Shown here piece by piece: positions 32,991 through 41,794 of a stretch of DNA of 64,000 nt. Origin of the DNA: JAIBJN01 sp963839745 (lineage in GTDB: Bacteria > Actinomycetota > Thermoleophilia > Gaiellales > Gaiellaceae); NCBI GenBank assembly GCA_963839745.1, contig CAWIWC010000014.1, positions 134,390 to 198,389 on the forward strand, read 5' to 3'. Made by a program: the position numbers and the translations under genes. The notes beneath the pieces were generated by a model. The model saw only the letters and a list, made by a program, of their open reading frames with translations, did not search any database and had not been told where the DNA came from. The number at the start of each line of letters is the position of its first letter. Position 1 is the first letter of the stretch.

Positions 32991-34562
32991 TCAGAGAGGA
33001 ATGTTGCCGTGCTTTCGCGGCGGCCGCTTCTCGCGCTTGGCCAGCGCGGTGGCGAGGGCGTCGCACAGGACAGGCCGGGTGCGCCGGGGCTCGATCACGT
33101 CGTCCACGTACCCGCGCTCGGCGGCCGTGTACGGGTTGGCGAACTGCGCCTTGTAGTCGGCGATCAGCTCCGCGCGGCGCGCCTCGGGGTCGTCCGCCTC
33201 CTCGAGCTCTTTGCGGAAGACGATGTTCACGGCACCTTCAGGGCCCATGACCGCCACCTCCGCGGTCGGCCAGGCGAAGTTGAAATCGGCCCGGATGTGC
33301 TTCGAGCTCATGACGTCGTAGGCGCCGCCGTAGGCCTTGCGGGTGATGAGGGCGATCTTGGGGACGGTCGCCTCCGAGTACGCGTAGAGCAGCTTCGCGC
33401 CGTGCCGGATGATCCCGCCCCACTCCTGCGCCGTCCCGGGCAGGAAGCCCGGCACGTCCACGAACGTCACGAGCGGGATGTTGAAGCCGTCGCAGAAGCG
33501 GACGAAGCGGGCCGCCTTGACGGAGGAGTCGATGTCGAGCGTGCCGGCGAGCGCCCGCGGATTGTTCCCGACGATCCCGACGGGATGGCCGCCGAGGCGC
33601 GCGAACCCGCAGACGATGTTCTCCGCCCAGAGCTGGTGGACCTCGAGGAACTCGCCGTCGTCGACGACGCGCTCGACGACCGAGCGCATGTCGTAGGGCT
33701 TCGTCGGTTCGTCCGGGATGAGCGTGTCGAGCTCCGGGTCCTCACGGTCGGTGGGGTCCGAGGGCGCGAAGAAGGGCGGCGGGTCGACGTTGTTCTGCGG
33801 CAGGAAGGAAAGGAGGTAGCGGGCGTCCTCGAGGCACGCCTCCTCGTCGTCGGCCGCGAAATGGGCGACGCCCGACTTGGACGCGTGCGTGAGCGCGCCG
33901 CCCAGCTCCTCGAAGGTCACCTCCTCGCCGGTCACGGTCTTCACGACCTCGGGGCCCGTGATGAACATGTACGAGCTCTCCTTGACCATGAGCACGAAGT
34001 CGGTCATGGCCGGCGAATAGACGGCGCCCCCGGCGCACGGGCCCATGATCAGGCTGATCTGCGGGATCACGCCCGAGGCCTGGACGTTCCGCCAGAAGAT
34101 CTCCGCGTAGCCGCCGAGCGAGACGACGCCCTCCTGGATGCGCGCGCCGCCCGAGTCGTTGATCCCGATCAGCGGACATCCGAACTTGAGCGCCAGGTCC
34201 ATGACCTTGCAGACCTTCTCTGCGAACGCCTCCGAGAGCGTGCCGCCGAAGACCGTGAAGTCCTGCGAGAAGACGAAGACCTTGCGGCCGAAGATCGTCC
34301 CGTAGCCGGTGACGACCGCGTCGCCCCAGGGACGGCGGTCCATCATCCCGAAGTGCGGGTTGCGGTGGCGGACGTAGCGGTCGAGCTCCACGAAGCTGCC
34401 CGGGTCGAGGAGCTTCTCGAGCCGCTCGCGCGCGAGGAGCTTCCCGCGCTCGCGCTGGCGCCCGACCGCCTTCTCGTCCCCGGCGTGGAGCGCCTCCTCG
34501 CGCAAGCGCTCGAGCGCCGCCAGCTTCGCCTGCGTCGACTGGAGATCCTCGGCCTTGGCCAT
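32991..34562 (-). CDS. Acyl-CoA carboxylase carboxyltransferase subunit (PccB/AccD-like)
   Basis: A 523-residue crotonase-fold subunit transferring carboxyl from biotin to acetyl-, propionyl- or related CoA. N-lobe: RERGKLLARERLEKLLDPGSF, FSQDFTVFGGTLSEAFAEK, GINDSGGARIQEGVVSLGGY and GPCAGGAVYSPAMTDF (oxyanion Gly-Gly). C-lobe: DVPGFLPGTAQEWGGIIRHGAKLLYAY and RKAYGGAYDVM, with terminal DDVIEPRRTRPVL. ATG 34562 (MAKAED) is preferred over an upstream ATG. The mutase at 36.1-37.7 kb suggests a propionate/methylmalonyl pathway. The biotin-bearing partner may be the protein at 20075-21853. Confidence 0.93.
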   Translation of the reverse strand: MAKAEDLQSTQAKLAALERLREEALHAGDEKAVGRQRERGKLLARERLEKLLDPGSFVELDRYVRHRNPHFGMMDRRPWGDAVVTGYGTIFGRKVFVFSQDFTVFGGTLSEAFAEKVCKVMDLALKFGCPLIGINDSGGARIQEGVVSLGGYAEIFWRNVQASGVIPQISLIMGPCAGGAVYSPAMTDFVLMVKESSYMFITGPEVVKTVTGEEVTFEELGGALTHASKSGVAHFAADDEEACLEDARYLLSFLPQNNVDPPPFFAPSDPTDREDPELDTLIPDEPTKPYDMRSVVERVVDDGEFLEVHQLWAENIVCGFARLGGHPVGIVGNNPRALAGTLDIDSSVKAARFVRFCDGFNIPLVTFVDVPGFLPGTAQEWGGIIRHGAKLLYAYSEATVPKIALITRKAYGGAYDVMSSKHIRADFNFAWPTAEVAVMGPEGAVNIVFRKELEEADDPEARRAELIADYKAQFANPYTAAERGYVDDVIEPRRTRPVLCDALATALAKREKRPPRKHGNIPL

Positions 34563-34681
34563 GCGCGGGAGCTTACTTCGGCCAGACACGGAATCGGCAC
34601 ATTCCACGCCCCACGCGTGCGTTTCGGCCGGTTACGCTCGAAGCGGAGGGAGGCCCGCGGCGGCCCCTCCGCGCGTCTAAC

Positions 34682-35197
34682 TCAGGGCTCGGGAGCCACG
34701 TCGGCCGCGGGCAGGGCGTACAGGTACACGTCGCGGCGGCGGCCCTTCAGCTCGATGTACGAGCGCAGCAGCGCCTCGCGCCGGAAGCCGGCGTTCTCGG
34801 CCACGCGGATGGACGCGACGTTCTCGGGCTCGACGATCAGCTGCAGGCGCGCGAGCCCGTGCTCGCTGAGCGCCCAGCGCGAAAGCAGGCGCAGCGCGCG
34901 CGTGGCCACGCCTCGCCCGCGTGCCTCCCGGGCGACCCAGTAGCCGAAGGTCGCGCGCGAGTGGCTCAGAAGCTGGAACCCGACGGAACCGAGCAGCTCC
35001 CCGCTGTCCCGGTCGACGACCGCGAAGGAGTACACGTTGGGAGCGCCGGCCAGGTAGCGGCGGGCGTCCTCCTCCGTGTAGGGCGACGGGACGCTCGTCC
35101 AGCGCGGGATCTCCGGGTCCTGGCAGGCGGCGACGATCGCCGGGATGTCCTCGTCGACGAACGGCCGCAGGACAACGTCGCCGTCCGCGAGCCTCAC
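34682..35197 (-). CDS. RimJ/RimL-type GNAT acetyltransferase
   Basis: A 171-residue N-acetyltransferase: LADGDVVLRPFVDEDIPAIV (start), LLGSVGFQLL, acetyl-CoA loop YWVAREARGRGVATRALRLL, and VEPENVASIRVAENAGFRRE. GTG 35197 overlaps the stop of the upstream membrane protein (GTGA), making it third in a PadR-led operon. The substrate may be a protein N-terminus or a small amine. Confidence 0.85.
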   Translation of the reverse strand: MRLADGDVVLRPFVDEDIPAIVAACQDPEIPRWTSVPSPYTEEDARRYLAGAPNVYSFAVVDRDSGELLGSVGFQLLSHSRATFGYWVAREARGRGVATRALRLLSRWALSEHGLARLQLIVEPENVASIRVAENAGFRREALLRSYIELKGRRRDVYLYALPAADVAPEP

Positions 35198-35739
35198 GGC
35201 GCGGCGCGGCGCCAGCGCTGAGGGAACGAGCGCGGACGGTGAATCGCCCTCCAAGAGCGGGCGCCGATCAGGAAGGCGAGCACGGGAAGCAGGATGTAGC
35301 CGAGCCGGTGGACCTGGACGTCCAGGAGCAGTCCGAGCTCCACGTCCCCGCTGAACGTGAGCAGGCTCGCCATACCGTTGGGAGCCCCGAGCGTCCAGCT
35401 CCAGGGGTCGAAGTCTCCGCGCGACTCGAGGTCGTTCCAGCTCATGATCGTCCGGCCGTCGAGCACGATCAGGAGCACCCAGACGGCGATCGCCGAGACC
35501 ACTCCCGAGCCGATGCGGGGCCCGCGCGGTCGCCCGCGCTCCGCCTCCCGGTACTCGCGGGCGAGGTCGTCGAGGTCTCCGAGCCGCCGCAGCGCCTCCT
35601 TCTGGCCGATCTCGGCGGCGGAGGATCGAAGGTGCGCGCGCAGCTCTCGGCGGATCTCTCGGCGGCGTGCGGGCTCGACATCGCCTCGCAGCTTCCACGA
35701 GAGCCGCAGCAGGGTCAGCTCGGTCGAAGTCGTCGTCAT
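35194..35739 (-). CDS. HAAS-like domain membrane protein in PadR operon
   Basis: A 181-residue protein. The N-terminal 70 residues form a helical cytoplasmic domain of the HAAS/permease-prefix kind (RREIRRELRAHLRSSAAEIG, EALRRLGDLDDLAREYREAE). Two hydrophobic helices follow (VVSAIAVWVLLIVLDG and LGYILLPVLAFLIGAR). Such proteins are typically encoded beside PadR regulators, as here (ATGA overlap). It may relay an envelope signal to, or be the target of, the PadR protein. Confidence 0.7.
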   Translation of the reverse strand: MTTTSTELTLLRLSWKLRGDVEPARRREIRRELRAHLRSSAAEIGQKEALRRLGDLDDLAREYREAERGRPRGPRIGSGVVSAIAVWVLLIVLDGRTIMSWNDLESRGDFDPWSWTLGAPNGMASLLTFSGDVELGLLLDVQVHRLGYILLPVLAFLIGARSWRAIHRPRSFPQRWRRAAP

Positions 35740-36095
35740 GGTGCTCCTCCAGTAGGTCCGCTTCCGTTGGGGTTGAAGAGCGGCGTGACGGCGTCGACCA
35801 GGCGCAGCCAGGCGGCGCCCCGGGCAGCGAGGAGATCGCGCCCCGAGGGCGAGAGCCGGTAGTACTTGCGCGCCGGTCCCGAAGGCGACGGGACGAGGTG
35901 TGACGTGACGTGGCCGTCACGCTCCAGCCGCCCGAGCGCCGGGTAGATCGACCCGTCGGGGACGTCCGTCAGCCCGATTCCGTGCACCCGCTCGACGAGC
36001 TCGTAGCCGTACGACTCCCGCTCGTCGATCAGGTGGAGAAGGACGAGCCCGAGCACGCCCTTGAGGATCTGGCTGTCGTGCGACGCCGTCTGCAC
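35736..36095 (-). CDS. PadR family transcriptional regulator
   Basis: A 119-residue winged-helix repressor: ILKGVLGLVLLHLIDERESYGYELVERV (helices 1-2), VPDGSIYPALGRLERDGHVTSHL (recognition helix and wing) and a short C-terminal dimerisation helix. Promoter geometry places transcription start on the A of its ATG, implying a leaderless message. Its stop overlaps the HAAS-like membrane protein gene. Confidence 0.9.
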   Translation of the reverse strand: MQTASHDSQILKGVLGLVLLHLIDERESYGYELVERVHGIGLTDVPDGSIYPALGRLERDGHVTSHLVPSPSGPARKYYRLSPSGRDLLAARGAAWLRLVDAVTPLFNPNGSGPTGGAP

Positions 36096-36101
36096 GCTCT
36101 T

Positions 36102-36130
36102 ATTCTAACTAAGGTACCTGACTATGCCAA
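36102..36130 (-). promoter_or_regulatory. PadR operon promoter with embedded palindrome
   Basis: On the minus strand, TTGGCA (36130-36125) and TAGAAT (36107-36102) are exactly 17 bp apart. The spacer contains the palindrome AGGTACCT (36112-36119), a natural repressor site. Expected transcription start is 36095-36096, the A of the PadR ATG. Confidence 0.6.
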
Positions 36131-36142
36131 GTAGTCCTCGCC

Positions 36143-37726
36143 CTAGGGGGCGAGGTGCGCGTCGTACGTGCCGAACTCGTCGCGAAGCGCGTTGCAGATC
36201 TCCCCCACGGTGCAGTAGACCGCGAGGGCCTCGCGCATCGGGTGAAGCAGGTTCGCGTCGCCGCCGGCCGCCTCCCGGACCCGGGCCAGGGCCGCTTCCG
36301 CAGCGCCGGAGTCGCGCTCGGCCCGCAGGCGGCGCGTCCGCTCGACCTGCCGCTTCTCCGACTCCGGGTCGAGGCGGTGGAGCTCCATCTCCTCCTCGTC
36401 GTGCTCGGCGAAGCGGTTCACTCCGACGACGACCCGTTCCCCGGCCTCGACCTGCCGCTCGAACTCGTACGCCGCCTCCTCGATCTCGTGCTGGGTGAAT
36501 CCCTGCTCGACGGCCGCGACCGCGCCTCCCAGCTCGTCGATCCGCGCGATCAGCTCGGTTGCCCGCTCCTCGAGCTCGCGGGTCAGAGACTCGAGGAAGT
36601 ACGCGCCCCCGAGCGGGTCGGCGGTGTCCGTCCCGCCGGCCTCGTGCTGGAGGATCTGCTGTGTCCGCAGGGCGATGCGCGCACTGCGCTCCGTCGGCAG
36701 CGCCAGCGCCTCGTCGAAGCCGTTCGTGTGGATCGACTGCGCCCCGCCGCAGACAGCGGAGAGCGCCTGCACGGCGACCCTGACGACGTTGTTCTCCGGC
36801 TGTTGCGCCGTGAGGGTCGAGCCGCCCGTCTGCGCGTGGAAGCGGAGCGCCTGGGCCTTCGGATTCGTCGCCCCGAAGCGGTCGCGCATGATCCGCGCCC
36901 AGAGCGTCCGCGCGGCCCGGAACTTCGCCACCTCCTGGAAGAAGTGGTTGTGCGCGTTGAAGAAGAACGAGAGCCGCTCGCCGAACTCGTCCGGCGAGAG
37001 CCCGGCCGCAACTGCCGCCTCGCAGTAGGCGATCCCGTGCGCGAGCGTGAACGCGAGCTCCTGCACGGCGGTCGCCCCCGCCTCGCGGATGTGGTAGCCG
37101 GAGATCGAGATCGTGTTCCAGCGCGGCAGCCGCTCGTGGCAGTACGCGAAGAGATCGGTGGTGATCCGCATCGAGGGGCGCGGCGGGAAGATGTAGTTCC
37201 CGCGGGCGACGTACTCCTTGAGGATGTCGTTCTGAACCGTGCCCCGCAGCTGGTCACCCGCGACGCCCTGCTTCTCGCCGACGAGCTCGTAGAGGAGCAG
37301 GAGCAGCGCGGCCGGGGCGTTGATCGTCATCGACGTCGAGACCTCGCCGAGCGGGATATCGGCGAAGAGGAGCTCCATGTCCGCCAGTGAGTCGATCGCC
37401 ACTCCCGTGCGCCCGACCTCGCCTGCGGCCCGCGCGTCGTCCGAGTCGTAGCCGAGCTGCGTCGGCAGGTCGAAGGCGACCGAGAGGCCGGTCTGCCCGT
37501 GCTGGAGCAGGTAGCGGAAGCGCGCGTTCGTCTCCTCCGCAGAGGCGAAGCCCGCGTACTGGCGGATCGTCCACGGCTTCCCGCGGTACATGTCCCGGTA
37601 GGGACCGCGCGTGAACGGGAACTCGCCCGGCGGCTCGGGCGCGGCGCCGGCCGCGTCCTCGTCCGTGTAGACCGGCTTGATCTCGATGCCGGAGTCGGTC
37701 TCGCGGTGATCCTCGGCCGTGGACAC
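36143..37726 (-). CDS. Acyl-CoA mutase large subunit (methylmalonyl-CoA mutase family)
   Basis: A 527-residue catalytic TIM-barrel chain of a coenzyme B12-dependent mutase. Start region: IKPVYTDEDAAG, FPFTRGPYRDMYRGKPWTIRQYAGF. Substrate motifs: GQTGLSVAFDLPTQLGYDSD, ISGYHIREAGATAVQELAFT, HAQTGGSTLTAQQPENNVVR. There is no cobalamin-binding domain, so a separate B12 subunit must be encoded elsewhere. It could act on methylmalonyl-CoA (propionate pathway) or a related acyl-CoA such as 2-hydroxyisobutyryl- or ethylmalonyl-CoA. Confidence 0.9.
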   Translation of the reverse strand: MSTAEDHRETDSGIEIKPVYTDEDAAGAAPEPPGEFPFTRGPYRDMYRGKPWTIRQYAGFASAEETNARFRYLLQHGQTGLSVAFDLPTQLGYDSDDARAAGEVGRTGVAIDSLADMELLFADIPLGEVSTSMTINAPAALLLLLYELVGEKQGVAGDQLRGTVQNDILKEYVARGNYIFPPRPSMRITTDLFAYCHERLPRWNTISISGYHIREAGATAVQELAFTLAHGIAYCEAAVAAGLSPDEFGERLSFFFNAHNHFFQEVAKFRAARTLWARIMRDRFGATNPKAQALRFHAQTGGSTLTAQQPENNVVRVAVQALSAVCGGAQSIHTNGFDEALALPTERSARIALRTQQILQHEAGGTDTADPLGGAYFLESLTRELEERATELIARIDELGGAVAAVEQGFTQHEIEEAAYEFERQVEAGERVVVGVNRFAEHDEEEMELHRLDPESEKRQVERTRRLRAERDSGAAEAALARVREAAGGDANLLHPMREALAVYCTVGEICNALRDEFGTYDAHLAP

Positions 37727-37788
37727 GAGCGCATGGTACGCCCGGCGTCTGCGTTGAGGCGGGCGGCCATGATTGCCATAGTTCTGCC

Positions 37789-38772
37789 GTGGCCGCCGAC
37801 GACGTCGACCGCAGACTCGAGGAGCGAGCCGAGAGGATTCTCGAGCTCCTCTCCCGGTCGAACCGCCACCCGAACGAGTGGCGCCTTCGGAATGCCGAGC
37901 TGCGGAAGAACCTGGACCGCTTCCAGACGGCCGTCAGGGACGTCCAGCGCCTGCGGCGGGAAGGGACGCTCGATCCTGAGCACGAGCGCGCACTCGAGCA
38001 GCTCCTTCTCGCGGACAAGGATCCGGCGGAGTACAACGCGGACTCGCTCGGCCTCGTCCTCGAGCCCGTCGACCAGCTCCTCGTCGATGCGGGAGACGAA
38101 AAGCTGGTCTGCACGCTCCTCGAGATCGAGTACGTGCGAGACGACTTCGAGGGCGGCGGCGCCATCCCAACCTGGAGCACCCTCTTCGACGAGCGCCTGC
38201 AAGCTTCGCAGGACTTCGCCGCCGGGAAGGACCTCAGCGCTGAGCAGCTCGAGGAAGCGAAGCGCAGGCTCTCCATGCTCCTGCGCGCCCGCCATTCGAT
38301 GTACGCGCTCAGGCGCGCCCGAAGCACCACGAAGGCTCAGAGACTCCTGTGGCTCACACCGGTGGTGACGGCGCTCGCGCTGGCGCTCATCCTCGTTGCG
38401 GGCTGGGTCGGCGACGACGTCGATTGGCAGGATGGCCTCCTCGTCGCCGTCGCGGGCGCCCTCGGTGCCACTCTCGCCGCGGTGTTCAGGCTTCGGGACC
38501 AGCTCGCCCGCCTCGGCGACCTGCGCACGTTCTGGTACGCCTTCCCGCTCCAGATCCCGCTCGGGGCAGTCGCTGGGCTCTTCCTCTGGATCGTCCTGGA
38601 GAGCGGCCTCGTGGAGGTGAGCGGCGACTCCGACTGGGCCGTCGCGGGGGCGGTCGCGTTCGTGGCCGGCTTCTCTGAGCCGTTCCTCCTGAAGACAGTC
38701 GAGCGCATCGCGGGCGCCGAGAAGGACGAGGAGGAGGACAAGGCGACCGGCCAGGAGGGCAAGTCGGGCTAG
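37789..38772 (+). CDS. Hypothetical protein with C-terminal transmembrane helices
   Basis: A 327-residue protein from GTG 37789. The first 200 residues are soluble, charged and helical (coiled-coil-like LRRNAELRKNLDRFQTAV pattern). Three or four hydrophobic helices follow (LLWLTPVVTALALALILVAG, LLVAVAGALGATLAAVF, FPLQIPLGAVAGLFLWIVL, VAGAVAFVAGFSEPFLL), then an acidic tail. The AFVAGFSEPFL motif recurs in bacterial membrane proteins of unknown role. It is divergent from the mutase. Confidence 0.65.
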   Translation: MAADDVDRRLEERAERILELLSRSNRHPNEWRLRNAELRKNLDRFQTAVRDVQRLRREGTLDPEHERALEQLLLADKDPAEYNADSLGLVLEPVDQLLVDAGDEKLVCTLLEIEYVRDDFEGGGAIPTWSTLFDERLQASQDFAAGKDLSAEQLEEAKRRLSMLLRARHSMYALRRARSTTKAQRLLWLTPVVTALALALILVAGWVGDDVDWQDGLLVAVAGALGATLAAVFRLRDQLARLGDLRTFWYAFPLQIPLGAVAGLFLWIVLESGLVEVSGDSDWAVAGAVAFVAGFSEPFLLKTVERIAGAEKDEEEDKATGQEGKSG

Positions 38773-38781
38773 GCTCGAAGC

Positions 38782-39420
38782 GTGCACATCACGGTCAAGC
38801 TCTTCGCCGGGCTGCGGGAGCGCGCCGGCGAGAGCGAGCGCGAGGTCGAGCTCGACGCGGGCGCGCGCGTCTCCGATGTGTGGAGACCGCTCGGTCTCGG
38901 CGAGGAGCCCGAGGGCCTCCTCTACGCCGTGAACAAGGAGTACGCGCCGCCGGACCGCCGGCTCTCCGAGGGCGACGAGGTCGCGCTCATCCCGCCGGTC
39001 TCGGGCGGCGAGTTCCGGCTGACGGCGGACCCGATCGACCTCGGGGCCGTCATCGCCGAGGTCGCCGACGGCCAAGCGGGCGCGGTGGCCACGTTCCTGG
39101 GAACGACCCGCGTCCGCTCGCGCGGCCGCACGGTCCTGTACCTCGAGTACGAGGCCTACGAGGGCATGGCAGAGAAGGTCATGGAGGAGATCGCGAGCAC
39201 CCTCCGGGAGCGCTACGAGCTCTGCCGCATCGCCATCACGCACAGGATCGGCCGCGTCGGGATCGGCGAGACGAGCGTCGCCATCGCCGTCTCGGCGCCG
39301 CATCGGGAGCACGCCCTGGCCGCCTGCAAGGAGGCGATCGACACGCTCAAGGTCGACGTCCCGCTCTGGAAGAAGGAGGTCTACGAGGGCGGCGAGGAGT
39401 GGATCGGGCGCGGCTCGTAG
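38782..39420 (+). CDS. moaX: MoaD-MoaE fusion, molybdopterin synthase (MoaX-like)
   Basis: A 212-residue fusion. Residues 1-76 are the sulfur carrier MoaD, ending PPVSGG (Gly75-Gly76), the diglycine that must be a free C-terminus to be thiocarboxylated. Residues 77-212 are catalytic MoaE (GAVATFLGTTRVRSRGRTV, HRIGRVGIGETSVAIAVSAPHR, PLWKKEVYEGGEEWIG with catalytic Lys). Mycobacterial MoaX has this order and is cleaved after the diglycine, so the same processing is expected. It makes molybdopterin for the molybdenum cofactor. Confidence 0.9.
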   Translation: MHITVKLFAGLRERAGESEREVELDAGARVSDVWRPLGLGEEPEGLLYAVNKEYAPPDRRLSEGDEVALIPPVSGGEFRLTADPIDLGAVIAEVADGQAGAVATFLGTTRVRSRGRTVLYLEYEAYEGMAEKVMEEIASTLRERYELCRIAITHRIGRVGIGETSVAIAVSAPHREHALAACKEAIDTLKVDVPLWKKEVYEGGEEWIGRGS

Positions 39421-39428
39421 CACGACGA

Positions 39429-39448
39429 CGAGGGCCCGGAGGCCCTCG
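39429..39448. terminator. Bidirectional hairpin between convergent genes
   Basis: CGAGGGCC (39429-39436) pairs with GGCCCTCG (39441-39448) around CGGA, between the converging moaX-like gene and the secreted protein at 39475. Confidence 0.6.
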
Positions 39449-39474
39449 CCGTCTGCCGCTGTGAGGGGACTGTT

Positions 39475-40056
39475 CTAGCCGCCTGCGACCGGCCCGCCGG
39501 TGGCGTCAGGAGCGACGCGCGAGGGCGAGGTGCCGTTCGGGGCCGTGACTGCCCAGGTGCCGTAGCTGAAGGCGTTGCCCGCAGCCGCGGGAATCAGCCA
39601 GACGCCTGCGCCCCACTTGCTCGCCTGGTTGACCGCACCGGTCGTACCCGTGAAGAGCACGACGCTGCCGCGGTTCTGGCTGACCGACTCGTACACGCAC
39701 AGGTGGCCGGGCGCCGCCAGCGGATTGACCGCCGAGCCCGGGCACTGCGCCGTGGAGGCCGACCCGGCCGGCAGGAAGTGCTCCTGCGGGGCCGAGGCGA
39801 GCGCGAAGCCGAACGAGATGCTGTCCCAGCCGTCATCGTTCGTGTTGGCGGCCTGCAGACCGGCCGCGTAGTTGCCCTGGATCGTCTTGATGGCGGACTT
39901 CTTGACGTAGCGCTGATCCGCCTTGGGCTTGATGTGGTTGTTCCACACGTTCGTCCAGTTCGTGATCGCGCTCGCCGGCGTCGCCACCATCACGACGCCG
40001 ATCGCCAGGGCCGCAGCGATGAGCGCAACCAGCTTCCGACTCCGTACCAACCGCAT
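39475..40056 (-). CDS. Secreted protein of unknown function
   Basis: A 193-residue protein with a clear signal peptide (LVALIAAALAIGVVMVATPASA). A short helical segment (WNNHIKPKADQRYVKKS) follows, then a beta-rich body with two Cys (TAQCPGSAV, GHLCVYES), probably a disulfide. The terminal region is Gly/Pro/Ala-rich. The WNNHIKPKADQRY segment resembles the start of many secreted actinobacterial hypothetical proteins. It is divergent from the M50 protease. Confidence 0.7.
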   Translation of the reverse strand: MRLVRSRKLVALIAAALAIGVVMVATPASAITNWTNVWNNHIKPKADQRYVKKSAIKTIQGNYAAGLQAANTNDDGWDSISFGFALASAPQEHFLPAGSASTAQCPGSAVNPLAAPGHLCVYESVSQNRGSVVLFTGTTGAVNQASKWGAGVWLIPAAAGNAFSYGTWAVTAPNGTSPSRVAPDATGGPVAGG

Positions 40057-40162
40057 TTCCGTCCTCCCTCGATCGGTGTGTCTCGCACCCGACGGAGGAA
40101 GAGCGGACGATCTTCCCTCGGCCCGGGGAAGCGTTTCGCCAGGGCACGGCTACGATGAGACG

Positions 40163-41035
40163 GTGAGCAGCCTCACACCTCAGCAAGAGCCGGAATCCCG
40201 CTACGAGCTCGATCCGGTCGAGCCACACGACGACTACCCGTTCCGCGACTACGAGCCGATCCACCCGCGGAGCCGCTGGCGCGAGCTGGGCAAGAAGTTC
40301 TGGGTGCCGATCGCAGGCCTCGGCTACCTGATCTTCAAGTTCAAGGCCGTCGCGCTCGCGATCTTCAAGCTCAAGATCTTCGCCACTTCGGCGACGATGC
40401 TCGTCTCGATCGCCGCGTACGCCTGGATCTGGGGGTGGCGCTTCGCGGTCGGCTTCGTGCTGCTCCTGCTCGTCCACGAGCTCGGCCATGTGGTGGAGCT
40501 GCGCCGCCAGGGCATCCCGGCCTCGGCGCCGCTCTTCATCCCGTTCCTCGGAGCAGTCGTGGGGATGAAGCAGATGCCGCACGACGTCTGGCGCGAGGCG
40601 CGCGTCGCTCTCGCCGGGCCGATCCTCGGCACCCTGGGCGCGGCCGCGGTTTGGGCCGCCGGCGAGGCGCTCGACTCCCAGCTGCTGGTGGCCCTCGCCT
40701 TCACCGGGTTCTTCCTCAACCTCTTCAACCTCGTCCCGGTCTCGCCGCTCGACGGGGGCCGAGCCATCGCTGCGCTCCATCCGGCGCTCTGGGTGGTCGG
40801 GCTGGCGATGCTGCTCGGCCTCGCAATTCTCTGGCCGAACCCGATCATCTTCATCATCCTGCTGCTCGGCGCGATGGACGTCTGGCAGCGCTGGCGCAAC
40901 CGGCACCGGCCGCAAGCCGAGGGGTACTACTCGATCGCGCCCTGGCAGCGCGTGGTCGTCGGCGTCACGTACCTCGGCCTCGCCGGGCTGCTCGCGCTCG
41001 CCATGAGCGCGACGCACATCGAGCGCACCTTCTAA
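40163..41035 (+). CDS. M50-family (site-2-type) membrane metalloprotease
   Basis: A 290-residue polytopic zinc protease from GTG 40163. The catalytic motif HELGH is at about residues 105-109, and the third-ligand motif NLFNLVPVSPLDGGR is about 90 residues later. There are about six transmembrane segments, no PDZ or CBS domain, and an acidic N-terminal tail. Such proteases cleave within the membrane, for example anti-sigma factors. No substrate is encoded next to it. It lies 6 bp before the LOG gene. Confidence 0.85.
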   Translation: MSSLTPQQEPESRYELDPVEPHDDYPFRDYEPIHPRSRWRELGKKFWVPIAGLGYLIFKFKAVALAIFKLKIFATSATMLVSIAAYAWIWGWRFAVGFVLLLLVHELGHVVELRRQGIPASAPLFIPFLGAVVGMKQMPHDVWREARVALAGPILGTLGAAAVWAAGEALDSQLLVALAFTGFFLNLFNLVPVSPLDGGRAIAALHPALWVVGLAMLLGLAILWPNPIIFIILLLGAMDVWQRWRNRHRPQAEGYYSIAPWQRVVVGVTYLGLAGLLALAMSATHIERTF

Positions 41036-41041
41036 GCGGCC

Positions 41042-41743
41042 ATGGTCGACGACCGGCGGATCCTCGAGAGCTGGGAGCATGCCGAGCGCCAGCACGTCCA
41101 GCAGATCGCGGAGGAGTTCTACGAGGGCTTCAACACGGTTGCCGACCTGCCCGAGCCTGCGGTCACGATCTTCGGCTCCGCGCGCGTCGGCGAGGAGCAC
41201 CCGGCCTACGCGGAGGCGCGCGACGTCGGCAAGCGGTTCGCCGAAGCGGGCTTCGTCGTCGTCACGGGGGGCGGGCCCGGCGTGATGGAGGCCGCCAACC
41301 GCGGCGCGAAGGAGGGCGGCGGGCTCTCAGTCGGGTTCAACATCGTCCTGCCGCACGAGCAGGGCTCCAACCCCTACCTCGACGTCTCGCTCACGTTCGC
41401 CCACTTCTACGTGCGCAAGACGATGTTCGTGAAGGCGGCCGAGGGCTTCGTCATCTTCCCCGGCGGCTTCGGCACGCTCGACGAGCTCTTCGAGGCGCTG
41501 ACGCTGATCCAGACGGGAAAGATCCTCGACTTCCCGGTCGTCCTCTTCGACTCCGAGTATTGGCGCGGCCTGCTCGAGTGGACGCAGGAGACGCTGCTCG
41601 CCGGGGGGATGATCTCGCCCGAGGACTGGGAGCAGCTTCACGTCACCGACGATCCCGAGGACGCCGTCCGCTACGTCGTGGACGCGTACCGCCGCCGCAG
41701 CACCGAGACGCCCGCCGAGCCGGCGAAGGCCGACGCTCAGTAA
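41042..41743 (+). CDS. LOG family (TIGR00730) Rossmann-fold protein
   Basis: A 233-residue protein with the LOG signatures VTIFGSARVGEEHPAY, VVTGGGPGVMEAANRGAKEGGG and FPGGFGTLDELFEALTLIQTGKI. Relatives are cytokinin riboside 5'-monophosphate phosphoribohydrolases or nucleotide-processing enzymes, often mislabelled lysine decarboxylases. It is closely coupled to the M50 protease gene. Confidence 0.88.
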   Translation: MVDDRRILESWEHAERQHVQQIAEEFYEGFNTVADLPEPAVTIFGSARVGEEHPAYAEARDVGKRFAEAGFVVVTGGGPGVMEAANRGAKEGGGLSVGFNIVLPHEQGSNPYLDVSLTFAHFYVRKTMFVKAAEGFVIFPGGFGTLDELFEALTLIQTGKILDFPVVLFDSEYWRGLLEWTQETLLAGGMISPEDWEQLHVTDDPEDAVRYVVDAYRRRSTETPAEPAKADAQ

Positions 41744-41750
41744 CGGCGAA

Positions 41751-41768
41751 GGGCCGCCGAAGCGGCCC
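41751..41768 (+). terminator. Terminator hairpin after the LOG gene
   Basis: GGGCCGC (41751-41757) pairs with GCGGCCC (41762-41768) around a CGAA tetraloop, 8 bp past the stop. Confidence 0.6.
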
Positions 41769-41794
41769 CTCGCATAGCGTTCAGGCGTGACGGG

